DNA of 64,000 nucleotides from Microcaldota archaeon (GCA_028866775.1 JAGWHK010000003.1:1-64000), one strand, 5' to 3'; counted from the first letter of the stretch, positions 8,082 to 16,962 are shown. Numbers and translations are program-made. The notes: generated by a model from the letters alone, not told the origin.

Positions 8082-9026
8082 TCATCGCCGCAATCGAGAA
8101 TAGTGATAGTAGGGATCGATTGCCGGTTTGTTCCCGCTTATGTCATAAACAATTAGCTGCTCTCCAGAAAGTTGTGCCACATAAGGCTTGTCACCCGGAT
8201 AGGCAGTAGTGGACAGTAGCGTGAGCGTGTTGCCGATCATGAAAAACCCGCCAAAGCTATGGTCGTGCCCCCTTATAATCATTTTGAGCCCGTTCTTAGC
8301 AAGGAAATTGTCTGCCAGGTCCGGGCCAAACTTGTGGATATCCCCATCGTAGCTCCTTTCATTGAAACTAACTCCCTTCTGGGTTGACGGGTCGTTCCAT
8401 ATCATCTGGTATATCTGATTATTCTGTCTTGGGATCGCGACCTTGCCCTGTGCCTTGATCTCGCCCAAGGTGGGGCAGCTTATCGGTATACCTCCATGGA
8501 CGATGAAATATTCCTTGTTCAATACTACCGCCATTGGGAGCTCAGTGAACAGTTGGCCATATACCTTATTCACAAGTGCCAGATCACGGCCCAGTTTATC
8601 ATATAATTCATGTGGGAATGTCTGCTTACTAACCTCTCCGAGCGGGGACTCATGATCCCCCCGGATCATCACGAAATTGTTCCCGTATCTGAGTTTATGG
8701 GTTAGCAGCAGGGCGAGAAGTTCGGTAGAAGTGTTGCTTCTGTCTACGTAATCCCCCATAAGTATGTACTGGTGTTTCCTAGGCGGGTAGAGCCTTGCTA
8801 TCTTCTTGAAAGTATCGACGTCCCCATGCAGATCTCCGACTATAACAGCCTTTCTTGAGCTGATCTCTATGACCGACGGTTCCGATCTGAAGAGCCTTAT
8901 TGCAGGGTCAAGGAATTCGGCGTATAGCTGTTTGCTGGCCTCAAGACCACCATTGGACATCAAACGTTCTAGGAGTTTGCTGTGTTCTGCGGGTTCCTTT
9001 GCCAGAACTTGCTTCGCCCCCTGCAT
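8082..9026 (-). CDS. PPP-family serine/threonine protein phosphatase
   Basis: 314 residues with all PPP metallophosphatase motifs: GDLHGD (about 69), GDYVDRS (about 95), RGDHES (about 122, replacing the usual RGNHE), HGG (about 175) and a late RGHDHS (about 253). The N-to-D change in the third motif is unusual, since that Asn is a metal ligand in classical PPPs. The gene is monocistronic, with a TATA-rich stretch about 30-50 bases upstream. The substrate is unknown. Assignment to the superfamily is firm; protein-phosphatase specificity is inferred. Confidence 0.88.
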   Translation of the reverse strand: MQGAKQVLAKEPAEHSKLLERLMSNGGLEASKQLYAEFLDPAIRLFRSEPSVIEISSRKAVIVGDLHGDVDTFKKIARLYPPRKHQYILMGDYVDRSNTSTELLALLLTHKLRYGNNFVMIRGDHESPLGEVSKQTFPHELYDKLGRDLALVNKVYGQLFTELPMAVVLNKEYFIVHGGIPISCPTLGEIKAQGKVAIPRQNNQIYQMIWNDPSTQKGVSFNERSYDGDIHKFGPDLADNFLAKNGLKMIIRGHDHSFGGFFMIGNTLTLLSTTAYPGDKPYVAQLSGEQLIVYDISGNKPAIDPYYHYSRLRR

Positions 9027-9095
9027 ATCGCCACGATTAACCGTAGAAGTTTCAAATATATAGGGTTTTTATACCGAGAGCCTGGTGCTGCCCGA

Positions 9096-10673
9096 TTAGC
9101 TCGAGTAGTGCTTGCTTATTATCGCTCCGTAGGCCGGCCTTGTTATCAGGAATCCGAGTATCGCACCGATTATGGTGGATTCCGCGAACCCGACCACGCT
9201 CACCAGGGAGGTGGAGAAGAAGAGGGGGAGCATTACCACGATAAGCAGCATCGCATCCCTGAGTATTATGTAAAAGGCTCCCCCAAGCGCACTCTTCGCC
9301 GAGCCGCTCTCACCCGTTCTCCTTAGAAGCTCGTCCGTTATTATTATCTGGGCGTCCACACCCGTTCCGACCACCGCTATCATTCCAGCGACTGCGGCGA
9401 GGTCTATGGTCCCGAGGAGCCCTATTATCGAGACTATTATGAAGAGCTCCATGAAGGTGGTCAGCAGTATCGGAAGGACCAGGAACAGCTTCCTGTACCT
9501 AACCGTTATGAAAACCGATACGAGCACTATCGCAGCGAGGGCGGCAACACCGCTATAGAACAGGAACTGGCTTCCCAGCGTTGCTGGTATCGTTGTCGGA
9601 GTCCCCGCTATTATCGCCACAGGCAGGGCCCCACCATTTAGTATGCTCTCGATCGTCTTCCCGGTGCCCGTCGCGTAGGCGATCTTGGCTTGGGTTGAGA
9701 GGTTCGAGGGCGCCACACCCGATATCTCGTAGCTGTTCCCTGCCGTCCCGTTGGTTATCGATGGGTTCAGTATCGGGGATGAAAGCAAACCGACAGCGGG
9801 CCAGGACTCAACAATGGTCTGGTTTGCCGACACTGCGCTTATCTGTGGGGTCATGTTCCCCTTGTTTTCCAGCGTGACCGTGTAGTTCTGGGCCTTCATG
9901 AACTCTATGAGCGGTTTGGGAAGGTTGGAGCTCGCTATGATCTCGCTGTACCTGCCCCTGTACTGCGTCAGAAGCGCCTCTGTAGAGTTGAGGCTGTTGT
10001 TCGAAGGCGAAACGGATACTATGGGTATTGTCTGCGTGCCAAAGGTAAGCGCCGTCTTCATCGCCGTAAGGAATGTTCCAGAGCTCAGCCCAGAGAGGCT
10101 GCCTATCTGTGAGGAGTTTATCACGACTATCGCATTTGTCGGCCTGTCAAGGAACATGTAAAGGGGCTTGTTGCCCTGGCCCAGGACAGCCTTGTTGAAC
10201 TGCTTGGCCGCCGCGTCTGTTATGTAGAATGTGACGGCCCACTGCACTGTTCCATTTATTGAGGTCGGCTGCACTGCCCCTATGCTTCCCTTCAGTATCC
10301 CGGATCCGTTTATCGCTTCCCTGCCGTTCACTATTCCATCGAAGCGCCCCTGGCTCTGTATTATCGATATGGTCTGGTTGACCTCGCTGCCTGATACGGA
10401 TGGTATCATCACGTATGCGTGCGAGTTTCCGACTCCCTCAACGGTTGTTTGCTTCAGCCCAAAGGTGGAGACCCTCTGCTGCAATGCAGAGACAAGGCTT
10501 GACATCGCGGTCACGTTGACCGGGTGCTCCAGCGTTATGGGTATCTGGGTGCCTCCCACGAATTCTATGCCGAAGTGTATCCCATAGACGACGTCTAGTA
10601 CCGCAAGTGCGGCCACCACGACTATGAGTATGAGTATCCTCCTGTCCAGCAGGTAATCCTTGATTGCGCTCAT
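9096..10673 (-). CDS. secD: Protein-export membrane protein SecD
   Basis: 525 residues. The ATG at 10673 overlaps the SecF stop as ATGA; a longer in-frame extension upstream lies inside secF and is rejected. It has an N-terminal TM (about 10-28), the conserved FGIEFVGGTQI motif, a large exported P1 domain and five C-terminal TM helices (about 395-520) typical of the RND-like SecD/SecF fold. SecD/SecF use proton motive force to pull preproteins from SecYEG. Archaeal gene order secF-secD is kept. Confidence 0.93.
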   Translation of the reverse strand: MSAIKDYLLDRRILILIVVVAALAVLDVVYGIHFGIEFVGGTQIPITLEHPVNVTAMSSLVSALQQRVSTFGLKQTTVEGVGNSHAYVMIPSVSGSEVNQTISIIQSQGRFDGIVNGREAINGSGILKGSIGAVQPTSINGTVQWAVTFYITDAAAKQFNKAVLGQGNKPLYMFLDRPTNAIVVINSSQIGSLSGLSSGTFLTAMKTALTFGTQTIPIVSVSPSNNSLNSTEALLTQYRGRYSEIIASSNLPKPLIEFMKAQNYTVTLENKGNMTPQISAVSANQTIVESWPAVGLLSSPILNPSITNGTAGNSYEISGVAPSNLSTQAKIAYATGTGKTIESILNGGALPVAIIAGTPTTIPATLGSQFLFYSGVAALAAIVLVSVFITVRYRKLFLVLPILLTTFMELFIIVSIIGLLGTIDLAAVAGMIAVVGTGVDAQIIITDELLRRTGESGSAKSALGGAFYIILRDAMLLIVVMLPLFFSTSLVSVVGFAESTIIGAILGFLITRPAYGAIISKHYSS

Positions 10674-11824
10674 CCCCTGATCCCCTCCTTCCTCTTCTTG
10701 AACCACAGTATGATCGGCGTGTTGCCGAGCCATGTGGTCATCAGGTCAGTGACCAGACCGATGAGCACAACCGCCGATATCTCCGAATATGTCGGAATGA
10801 ACGCGAAATACGAAACCACGAAGAGCACGGCGAAGGATATTATCGCGGTGAGCGTCATGGTGAGCCCTGTCTTGAATGTCGAGAACGCCCTTATCTCCGG
10901 GGTGGCATCGCTCCTCTTGAGTATCCTGACAGCGGTGAGCATGTCGGTGTCGATGGAGTAGCCCAACAGCATGAGAAGGCCTCCCACCGATGCGATCCCA
11001 AGGGGTATGCCAAGCAGGCCCATCGCCCCAAGGGCAACGACTATGTCGTTGGTGGCCCCGAAGACCACCGCAAACGACGGTATCGGCGTCCTGAATATGA
11101 AAAATACCGCTATCGCCACGAGTATGAAGGCGACTATTATTATGTTCTTTATCTCGCTGAGGAAGTAGGCGCCCAGGGTGGGTGTCACCTCATTGTACGA
11201 GTAGGAAGCGAAGGAGACCAGGCCCGACAGCTTGCCCACCACGTAGCTCTGGTACTTGGAGGATGCGCTCGTGTATATGCTTTGCCCCTGGCTCACGAGA
11301 GCCTGGTAGCTCGTGGTGTTTGCATGCGGCGTGCTGCCCAGTATGGGCGCGAGCGCTGCTGACTCGGAGTTGAAATCAGAGCTCATCTTCGCTGCAGACT
11401 CGTTCATGCCCCTCTGCGAGGTTGCGATAATCCCTGCAAGCGTGGAGTTGGACTGCTGCGAGGCATATGCGGCCTGCGCAGTGGTGTAGTTGAAGTTGTA
11501 TTCCGTGTAGTTTGAATAGTCGGAATAGAGAGCCAGCAGCGCCGCCTCTCCATTGGCCAGGCTCTGGTTGCCAACCATTGTTATGGAGAGCCCCCCTGGC
11601 GCCCTTGAGACACTGGCCTGCGCCCCCGGAATTGCGCCATCTATCGAGGTTGTGAGCGCCCTTATGTCAGGGCTTGCGTTGGTGATGAGCTGTATGCTTA
11701 TGCCTCCCCTTAGCGATGAGTCAAGCTGTATCTTCGGTATGAAGTATATGGCTATCAGCATCAGCGCTACCGGGATGAGTATGAAAAGCTTGTAGTTCTT
11801 ACTTTCGTAGATGTTTTGTACCAT
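10670..11824 (-). CDS. secF: Protein-export membrane protein SecF
   Basis: 384 residues. It has TM1 at about 12-30, the motif QLDSSLRGGISIQL, an exported domain and five C-terminal TM helices including LLMLLGYSIDTDMLTAVRIL, the SecF family signature near residue 285. It partners SecD, whose start codon overlaps this stop by 4 bases. The exported loop (about 55-215) is longer than in many SecF proteins and is rich in S and A. A small two-TM protein is encoded 16 bases upstream in the same operon. Confidence 0.92.
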   Translation of the reverse strand: MVQNIYESKNYKLFILIPVALMLIAIYFIPKIQLDSSLRGGISIQLITNASPDIRALTTSIDGAIPGAQASVSRAPGGLSITMVGNQSLANGEAALLALYSDYSNYTEYNFNYTTAQAAYASQQSNSTLAGIIATSQRGMNESAAKMSSDFNSESAALAPILGSTPHANTTSYQALVSQGQSIYTSASSKYQSYVVGKLSGLVSFASYSYNEVTPTLGAYFLSEIKNIIIVAFILVAIAVFFIFRTPIPSFAVVFGATNDIVVALGAMGLLGIPLGIASVGGLLMLLGYSIDTDMLTAVRILKRSDATPEIRAFSTFKTGLTMTLTAIISFAVLFVVSYFAFIPTYSEISAVVLIGLVTDLMTTWLGNTPIILWFKKRKEGIRG

Positions 11825-11840
11825 GTTAACCTTCCGAGAA

Positions 11841-12128
11841 TCAGCCGTGCTTCCTCATCAGCCTGTGATGCAGCGACTTGGTGAATCCGTATATGACCAT
11901 GAAGACCGCAAGGACTATCGCCGCCCAGCCAAAGGCCAGGACCAGATGTTGAGGTGTTCCTGCAGCCACCAGTAGGGCCCCTACCACAAAGATATAGAGC
12001 GCCCAGTATATGTAGTTGAATACTATCCATGCGCCCTCCTTCTGCCTGTAGGCAAGGTGCCTCTCCCAGTCCGCGCTGGAGTCTACGTGCATGACATTTC
12101 TGCGGCTGCCCCCGCTCCTTTCTGGCAT
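11841..12128 (-). CDS. Small two-TM membrane protein in secF-secD operon
   Basis: 95 residues from ATG 12128 (a GTG at 12137 is the alternative). Two hydrophobic helices (about residues 28-47 and 55-76) are flanked by charged ends: an acidic/basic N-terminus (WERHLAYRQKEGAW) and a basic C-terminus (SLHHRLMRKHG). I do not recognise the family. Placement directly ahead of secF suggests an accessory role in export, but this is only context. Confidence 0.7.
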   Translation of the reverse strand: MPERSGGSRRNVMHVDSSADWERHLAYRQKEGAWIVFNYIYWALYIFVVGALLVAAGTPQHLVLAFGWAAIVLAVFMVIYGFTKSLHHRLMRKHG

Positions 12129-12198
12129 AAGAAGCACTGATTAATTACCTATTTATTGTAAAGCAAGGCTTTTAAGCTATGGGTAGGCTAAAAACATC

Positions 12199-12984
12199 AT
12201 GGCAAGGAAATGGAGCAAGAGGAAGAGGCCCGACCGCGACAAGCACATGATCATGGAGGTCTCGCAGCGCAAGGGTGGCATCTTCAACGAGCGTACCATG
12301 AGGTTCCTGAGCAAGTTCTACAACAAGGGGATCGTAGAAAGGGTCGCATTCATAATATCCACCGGAAAGGAGGCTGACGTGTACGCCGCCGAGTCCGGCA
12401 GCTCGGAAGCGGTGAAGTCCGACCTAGTCGCGCTCAAGTTCTTCAGGGGAGAGGGCATATCGTTCAACAAGATGAGGGAGTACATTGAGGGCGATCCGAG
12501 GTTCGGGAACTTGAGAAGCAGCAGGACAAGCATAGTCGAGATCTGGTGCAGGAAAGAGTTCGGTAACCTTGTCCTGGCAGGGGAGGCCGGTGCCAGCGTG
12601 CCAAAACCCTACATGTTCAACGGCAACATACTTGCTATGGAGTTCATAGGCGATGAGAACGACGCCCCATCAAAGAGGATGAAGGACGTGGTGCTTGACG
12701 ATCCCAAGAAGGTGTTGAAAAGCATAATTGACCAGATAAAAAGGATGTACAGGGCCGGGCTTGTGCATGCCGATCTCAGCGAGTTCAACATACTGATACA
12801 GGGCGAAAAGCAGAAACCGGTGATAATAGACATCGGCCAGGGGGTTGTCATAAGGCATCCCAGGGCGAAAGAGTTCCTTGAGAGGGACGTGCACAATATA
12901 GCAAGGTACTTCTCCCAGAAATATGGTATAGAAAGCAATGAAAAAGATATTTTGGACGGATTGACTCGCCCTAGTCTGTCCTAG
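12199..12984 (+). CDS. rio1: RIO1-type serine/threonine kinase
   Basis: 261 residues. The RIO1 signature STGKEADVY is at 54-62, ATP-binding Lys80 in ALKFF, the catalytic loop LVHADLSEFNIL at 188-199 (Asp192) and the metal-binding motif IIDIGQGV at 209-216 (Asp211). The STGKEA form separates RIO1 from RIO2, which carries an N-terminal winged helix absent here. RIO1 acts in late small-subunit maturation. A TTTTAAG TATA about 25 bases upstream gives a nearly leaderless start. The 3' end overlaps the convergent small gene by 14 bases. Confidence 0.93.
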   Translation: MARKWSKRKRPDRDKHMIMEVSQRKGGIFNERTMRFLSKFYNKGIVERVAFIISTGKEADVYAAESGSSEAVKSDLVALKFFRGEGISFNKMREYIEGDPRFGNLRSSRTSIVEIWCRKEFGNLVLAGEAGASVPKPYMFNGNILAMEFIGDENDAPSKRMKDVVLDDPKKVLKSIIDQIKRMYRAGLVHADLSEFNILIQGEKQKPVIIDIGQGVVIRHPRAKEFLERDVHNIARYFSQKYGIESNEKDILDGLTRPSLS

Positions 12985-13201
12985 GGACCACTATACCCAA
13001 GCTCAGACTGCCCTTCTCTACTGCGGCGAAAAAGGCCCTTTGGTTCCTATCCGACAACTGCCTGAACTCATCTGTGTTAAGGAAGAGCGACCGCCCGCCC
13101 CTCTTCCAGCTCTCGAAAAGCTGGTTCGGTGACATTTTCTTGGTCTTATCTGCATCCTTCCTTAGAAGATGCCCTGCACCATTTCTGCTCATCAGCACCA
13201 T
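12971..13201 (-). CDS. Small basic hypothetical protein
   Basis: 76 residues from ATG 13201, 8 bases downstream of the thiI stop on the same strand, so probably co-transcribed. It is basic at the N-terminus (RNGAGHLLRKDADKTKKM) and then predicted helical (NQLFESWKRGG, EFRQLSDRNQRAFFAAV). It is not recognised. Codon use looks coding, and it is the only plausible ORF in this gap. An in-frame ATG at 13192 is an alternative start. Confidence 0.55.
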   Translation of the reverse strand: MVLMSRNGAGHLLRKDADKTKKMSPNQLFESWKRGGRSLFLNTDEFRQLSDRNQRAFFAAVEKGSLSLGIVVPRTD

Positions 13202-13209
13202 GCGATCGC

Positions 13210-14352
13210 CTACAATACCTCTCGCTTAGATTTCTTAAGCGTATCCATAACCACCTTCTTCATCCCCATTCCCTTGCAGATTGCGTCCAGGTCTTTGGCC
13301 TTTGCCCGCAGCTCAGATCCCCTTATCGCTATGGAGCACACATCCTTGTAATCAGATATTGATGCCCTGTAGGTGCCTATCCTTCCCGCCATATCAACGA
13401 TCTCCTGCTTGTCCATCCCTATCAGCGGCCTGAGTATTATCTGGTCGACCCCTGCGGAGCTCGCCTTCAGGTTCTGCATGGTCTGCGATGCCACCTGGCC
13501 CAGGCTCTCACCGGTTATTATGCAGTCTGCCCGCTCCTTGTGTGATACCTCCTCCGCAAGGAGGTAGAGGAACCTCTTGAAGAGGACCAACTCGTACCTT
13601 CTGGGTATGTCCAGAGCATTCCCCTGGAATATGTGGAAAGGCGCAAAATAGAGCATCGAACTCGGGGAATACCCCCTGAGCGATTCCGATACTTTGTATA
13701 TCTTTGCGAGCTTCTTTTTGTCCGGACTCGGAAACCCATGGATGTGAAGATAAATGGGCTCGAGCCCCCTCTTCATCGCGTAGTAAGAAGCCACAGGGGA
13801 GTCAATTCCCCCAGAAAGCAGTATCACCGCTTTCCCCGAAACCCCAACCGGAAGGCCCTGCGCGCCCCTGTGCTTGTCGAACGAGACGTATGTCTGCCTT
13901 GTCTTGGCATTCACATACACCGTGTCATCGGACTTCACGTCAAGCGATATCACCCTCTTCTTGGATAGCCTGATCAGGTCAGAGACCAGCTCGTAGGACT
14001 TGAACGGCAGAGACTTGTCGGACCGGTGTGCCTCTATCCTGACCGTCCTGCCCTTGCTCACCTTCAGTACTGCATCAAGGATCTCCTTCCGCGTGCTTCT
14101 CACTGTCGTGCAGCCGCCGAACCAGCTTATCCCGAAGACCTTTTCTAGCCTCCCCGCTATATCCTTGTAGTCCGACCTCTTGTTGAGATAGAGAAGCAGC
14201 CTGTCACGATCGTTCTCCAGTTTGTCGTAGCTCTCGTCCTTTAACGCGTTCTCTATGTTGTTGTAGAGCCTCTGGACGAACATCCTCCTGTTTCCGCCCT
14301 TGAGCCAGATCTCCCCGAAGTGTATCACTATTATCTTTGGCTTCATAAGCAT
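13210..14352 (-). CDS. thiI: tRNA sulfurtransferase ThiI (4-thiouridine synthesis)
   Basis: 380 residues from ATG 14352, which overlaps the upstream stop as TGATG; two codons later is a second ATG (MKPKII...). It has an N-terminal ferredoxin-like domain, a THUMP domain (about 60-165) and a PP-loop ATPase motif ILLSGGIDSPVASYY at 177-191. It adenylates U8 of tRNA for sulfur transfer. No rhodanese domain is present, as in most archaea, so sulfur must come from another donor. Longer upstream in-frame sequence lies within the neighbouring gene and is rejected. Confidence 0.92.
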   Translation of the reverse strand: MLMKPKIIVIHFGEIWLKGGNRRMFVQRLYNNIENALKDESYDKLENDRDRLLLYLNKRSDYKDIAGRLEKVFGISWFGGCTTVRSTRKEILDAVLKVSKGRTVRIEAHRSDKSLPFKSYELVSDLIRLSKKRVISLDVKSDDTVYVNAKTRQTYVSFDKHRGAQGLPVGVSGKAVILLSGGIDSPVASYYAMKRGLEPIYLHIHGFPSPDKKKLAKIYKVSESLRGYSPSSMLYFAPFHIFQGNALDIPRRYELVLFKRFLYLLAEEVSHKERADCIITGESLGQVASQTMQNLKASSAGVDQIILRPLIGMDKQEIVDMAGRIGTYRASISDYKDVCSIAIRGSELRAKAKDLDAICKGMGMKKVVMDTLKKSKREVL

Positions 14353-14621
14353 CAGCGCCTTTCGTAAACCCTTTCGATCCAGACCCTCTTTATGAACGGC
14401 ATCGTTAGGGTCGAGAGTAGAAACCCTACAGCAGGTATAAATGCGCTGAGCCAAGGATGGGCTATATGTATCGCATTCAGGTAGAGCGCTATCGCTAGAT
14501 AGGTGAATAAGGCGATAATACCCCTCCTTGTCCAGCTGGTTTCCCATGCCTTGTCTGCCTCCACCCTCTTGTTCCTATCCTTAATTGCAGCAATCTCCTT
14601 GCGTATGCCAGCGCCTTGCAT
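14352..14621 (-). CDS. Small conserved two-TM protein upstream of thiI
   Basis: 89 residues from ATG 14621. A basic helical N-terminus (RKEIAAIKDRNKRVEADKAWETSWTRR has the family look, quoted here only in part: DKAWETSWTRR) precedes two TM helices (about 33-52 and 58-75), the second containing GFLLSTLTMPFIKRVWI. I recall proteins of this pattern in CPR bacteria and DPANN archaea, with no assigned function. It is coupled to thiI by a 1-base overlap. Confidence 0.75.
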   Translation of the reverse strand: MQGAGIRKEIAAIKDRNKRVEADKAWETSWTRRGIIALFTYLAIALYLNAIHIAHPWLSAFIPAVGFLLSTLTMPFIKRVWIERVYERR

Positions 14622-14717
14622 CTTATCCCTTCTCCTAAGAAAGGGGCAGCAAAACTTATTAAGCCCAAATGCAAATGCTTTAATTAGTAATTCAATAAAA
14701 CTGCTAATGGTATTTGC

Positions 14718-14906
14718 ATGGGCATAATGGAGAATCTGAAGAAGTTCATGGACAACTCGAAGCACGTGCTCAGCGTCAGCTACAAGCCCACAGATGCAGA
14801 ATTCAGGAAAAGTGCCCGCTTGATAATATTCGGGATCCTGCTCATGGGTGCGCTCGGCTTCGTCATCTCGGTTATCGTATCCTTGATAATCAGCGGCACG
14901 CTATAG
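14718..14906 (+). CDS. secE: Preprotein translocase subunit SecE (Sec61 gamma)
   Basis: 62 residues, the usual length of archaeal SecE. It has an amphipathic N-terminal helix (ENLKKFMDNSKHVLSVSYKP), the family motif KPTDAEFRKSARL at about 23-35, and one C-terminal TM helix (FGILLMGALGFVISVIVSLI). It clamps SecY at the translocon. An in-frame ATG at 14727 is an alternative start. It lies divergently from the thiI operon and 9 bases upstream of the NFACT-R gene; archaeal secE more often precedes spt5. Confidence 0.88.
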   Translation: MGIMENLKKFMDNSKHVLSVSYKPTDAEFRKSARLIIFGILLMGALGFVISVIVSLIISGTL

Positions 14907-14915
14907 GCGGCGCCT

Positions 14916-15722
14916 ATGGGAATGGAAATAGAGCTTGACTATACCAAGTCGGCTTACGAAAACGCAGGCCACTACTATGATAGGGCCAAGAAGCTCGGGC
15001 AGAAGCAGAAGGGAGCGGGTAAGGCGCTCAAGGATCTGGGGGCCCAGCTAGAGGAAGCGCGTGCGAAGGCCGAGAGGAAAAAGGAGGCCAAGATATCGGT
15101 CATAGTCAAGAAGGAGTGGTACGAGAGGTTCCACTGGCTCAAGACCAGCGACGGGATGGTGGCCGTCGGGGGCCGTGACGCGTCCCAGAACGAGACGCTG
15201 AACTCAAAGTACTTCACTGATTCGGATCTCTTCTTCCACGCCGACATCTTCGGTGCCTCTGTCTTCATACTCAGGGAGGGCACATCCGCAAGGAAGGATA
15301 CAAGGGACGAGGTCGCAAACTTCGCCGCCTGCTACTCCAGCGCCTGGAAGCAGGGCCTTAGAGTCATAGACGTCTACTCGATGAGGCGCGAGCAGGTCAC
15401 CAAGTCTAGCCAGAAGGGCTCGCTGGGAACCGGAAGCTTCCTCCTCAAGGGCGAGAGGGAGTGGTACAGGAACTGCCCGCTAGAGCTGATCTTCTTCGCC
15501 GACAAAAGCGGATCTCTTGTGGCGGTCCCGAGACTCACGTTCGAGAGGCTAAAGCCCGACTCCCAGTATGCGGTTGTCCTGCAGGGGAGGGAGAAGAAGT
15601 CAGATGCAGCTAAGAAGATATCCAAGATGATAAACTACAAGGACCTGGACCACATAATAAGGGAGCTTCCCGCCGGGGAGTTCTCGGTAAGCGCAGGCAT
15701 CCCCTACAAGCCTGTTGAATGA
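14916..15722 (+). CDS. NFACT-R (Rqc2/Tae2-like) protein lacking the NFACT-N domain
   Basis: 268 residues. The family is usually 550-700. It begins with a segment matching the NFACT middle region (LDYTKSAYENAGHYYDRAKK), a charged coiled coil (about 20-65), then the NFACT-R/DUF814 domain (WLKTSDGMVAVGGRDASQNE near 70 and DLFFHADIFGASVFIL near 103). Full-length NEMF/Rqc2/RqcH binds stalled 60S/50S peptidyl-tRNA. The N-terminal NFACT-N and HhH parts are absent, and no upstream coding sequence could supply them since secE lies there. It may act with a separately encoded N-half. Confidence 0.85.
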   Translation: MGMEIELDYTKSAYENAGHYYDRAKKLGQKQKGAGKALKDLGAQLEEARAKAERKKEAKISVIVKKEWYERFHWLKTSDGMVAVGGRDASQNETLNSKYFTDSDLFFHADIFGASVFILREGTSARKDTRDEVANFAACYSSAWKQGLRVIDVYSMRREQVTKSSQKGSLGTGSFLLKGEREWYRNCPLELIFFADKSGSLVAVPRLTFERLKPDSQYAVVLQGREKKSDAAKKISKMINYKDLDHIIRELPAGEFSVSAGIPYKPVE

Positions 15723-16444
15723 GCAGACCCGTTGACCTTTTCCTTGCCTTCCCTTCTGCGGAAGCTTATGAGCCTCCTGTCAAGACTATAACCCATTACG
15801 ACTTCGCCCTCAGAGAGCCTTTTCCAGGGCTCCCTGAGGACCTCTGCATTCTCTATGGCGCAGCCGTATGCCTCTACAAACCTTACAGACACTGCCATGA
15901 TCGCGTATTTCTCCACGCTGCTTGCGGTAGAGGCCGTTGCGAATTTCGGGTTCCCAATGCCGTCGAACATGCCCTTCGATTCTATCGCTGCGACACCGGT
16001 CCTGTATGCCAGATCCCCCACAGCTTGCCTTATTATCTTGAGTGCGCCTGTCGCATTTGTTCCGTTCTTGTGGTCATATCCCAAGAGCGTGTCCCGCAAC
16101 TTCCTGTCAACCTGGTCCACAATCTCATAGTCAATCGTGTTGTCGGACCTTGCCGAAACCCTGCCCACCTCTGCAGGGCTGTCCAAAATCCCAGAGGCGT
16201 TGGCCCTCGCCTCCATCCAGGTGCCACCGGTGTAGCAAGAGCCCTTCCTACCTGGTCCCGGCTCGAACAGACTGGCGCTCTTGATCTCTGACATGAACGA
16301 TGACACAGCCTTGCACGCAGTGTCCGAGACTGATTTTATAATGTTGGATTCCTGGAGATCAAGCCCGATCTCCTTGGATATGTCCATATGCAGCCGCTCC
16401 GCTGGGCTTTGCTTGGATTGCCGCATATGTTTGGCCTTCAGCAT
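15704..16444 (-). CDS. Hypothetical protein with extended-TATA promoter
   Basis: 246 residues from ATG 16444 (next in-frame ATG 16426). The start is set by the promoter TTTTATATCTGAAAT at 16461-16478, about 28 bases away; the ORF extends upstream but past this promoter. It is not recognised. Mixed alpha/beta, with stretches EPGPGRKGSCYTGGTWMEA and AGVAAIESKGMFDG-like, the latter hinting at an enzymatic or Roadblock-like small domain without real support. Overlaps the NFACT-R gene 3' end by 19 bases (convergent). Confidence 0.7.
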   Translation of the reverse strand: MLKAKHMRQSKQSPAERLHMDISKEIGLDLQESNIIKSVSDTACKAVSSFMSEIKSASLFEPGPGRKGSCYTGGTWMEARANASGILDSPAEVGRVSARSDNTIDYEIVDQVDRKLRDTLLGYDHKNGTNATGALKIIRQAVGDLAYRTGVAAIESKGMFDGIGNPKFATASTASSVEKYAIMAVSVRFVEAYGCAIENAEVLREPWKRLSEGEVVMGYSLDRRLISFRRREGKEKVNGSAHSTGL

Positions 16445-16460
16445 ATGCCGAAGATATAGA

Positions 16461-16478
16461 GATTTCAGATATAAAAGA
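16461..16478 (-). promoter_or_regulatory. Extended TATA promoter (TATATCTGA family)
   Basis: Minus-strand CTTTTATATCTGAAATC. It shares the ATATCTGA core with promoters listed at 30.9, 34.5, 43.9, 46-61 kb. Confidence 0.55.
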
Positions 16479-16587
16479 TAGTAGGTGCTGGAACCCAGAA
16501 CCCCATTATTACGCAACTTATATAAGGCTGGGCATCCTGATTTATGCGTCACTGCCAAAAGCAGGTTCTGGCTTGACTCAATTGGGG

Positions 16588-16845
16588 ATGAAAATGGCAA
16601 ATTTGAGGGCAAAGCTCGAAAAGGAGCAGGACAGCGTGGAGAAGGAATTCATCAACTCAGCGGATGCGGTATTTGTACAGAAAAAGCTCGACAAGCTCCC
16701 ACAGATGATTGGCGCAGCAGAGGAGGACCTGGCACTCCAACTGGTTCTAGAAAAGCCCTTCAGGGAGAGGGCGTTGGGCAAGGAGTATTACAAAAGGAAG
16801 ACAAGAGAAAGGGTCTCTACTTCCAACTCGTCATCTCTAAAATAA
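16588..16845 (+). CDS. Small coiled-coil hypothetical protein
   Basis: 85 residues from ATG 16588, after a GGGG-like site; a TTG at 16573 and ATG 16594 are alternatives. Almost wholly helical and charged: LRAKLEKEQDSVEKEFINSA, VQKKLDKLPQMIGAAEEDL. A strong TATA (CTTATATAAGG) lies at 16516-16526, leaving a leader of about 45 bases. Not recognised. The tRNA-Leu gene follows convergently within 6 bases. Confidence 0.6.
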   Translation: MKMANLRAKLEKEQDSVEKEFINSADAVFVQKKLDKLPQMIGAAEEDLALQLVLEKPFRERALGKEYYKRKTRERVSTSNSSSLK

Positions 16846-16850
16846 AGACA

Positions 16851-16936
16851 TGCAGGGAGAGAGATTTGAACTCTCGAACCCGCTAAGGGACTGGACCCTG
16901 AATCCAGCGCATTTGGCCAAGCTTTGCTATCCCTGC
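16851..16936 (-). tRNA. tRNA-Leu (CAG)
   Basis: Class II cloverleaf of 86 bases. Acceptor GCAGGGA/TCCCTGC with discriminator A73, anticodon stem CTGGA/TCCAG around TTCAGGG (anticodon CAG), a long variable arm with CCC/GGG, and T arm GAGAG TTCAAAT CTCTC. No intron is seen and CCA is not encoded. Confidence 0.93.
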
Positions 16937-16962
16937 ATTCATCCGATATTGGGGCGAAAGGG

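Noticed and set aside
16485-16886. 133-residue plus-strand ORF
   Set aside because: It runs into the tRNA-Leu gene and its promoter region; the shorter frame at 16588 is the better candidate.
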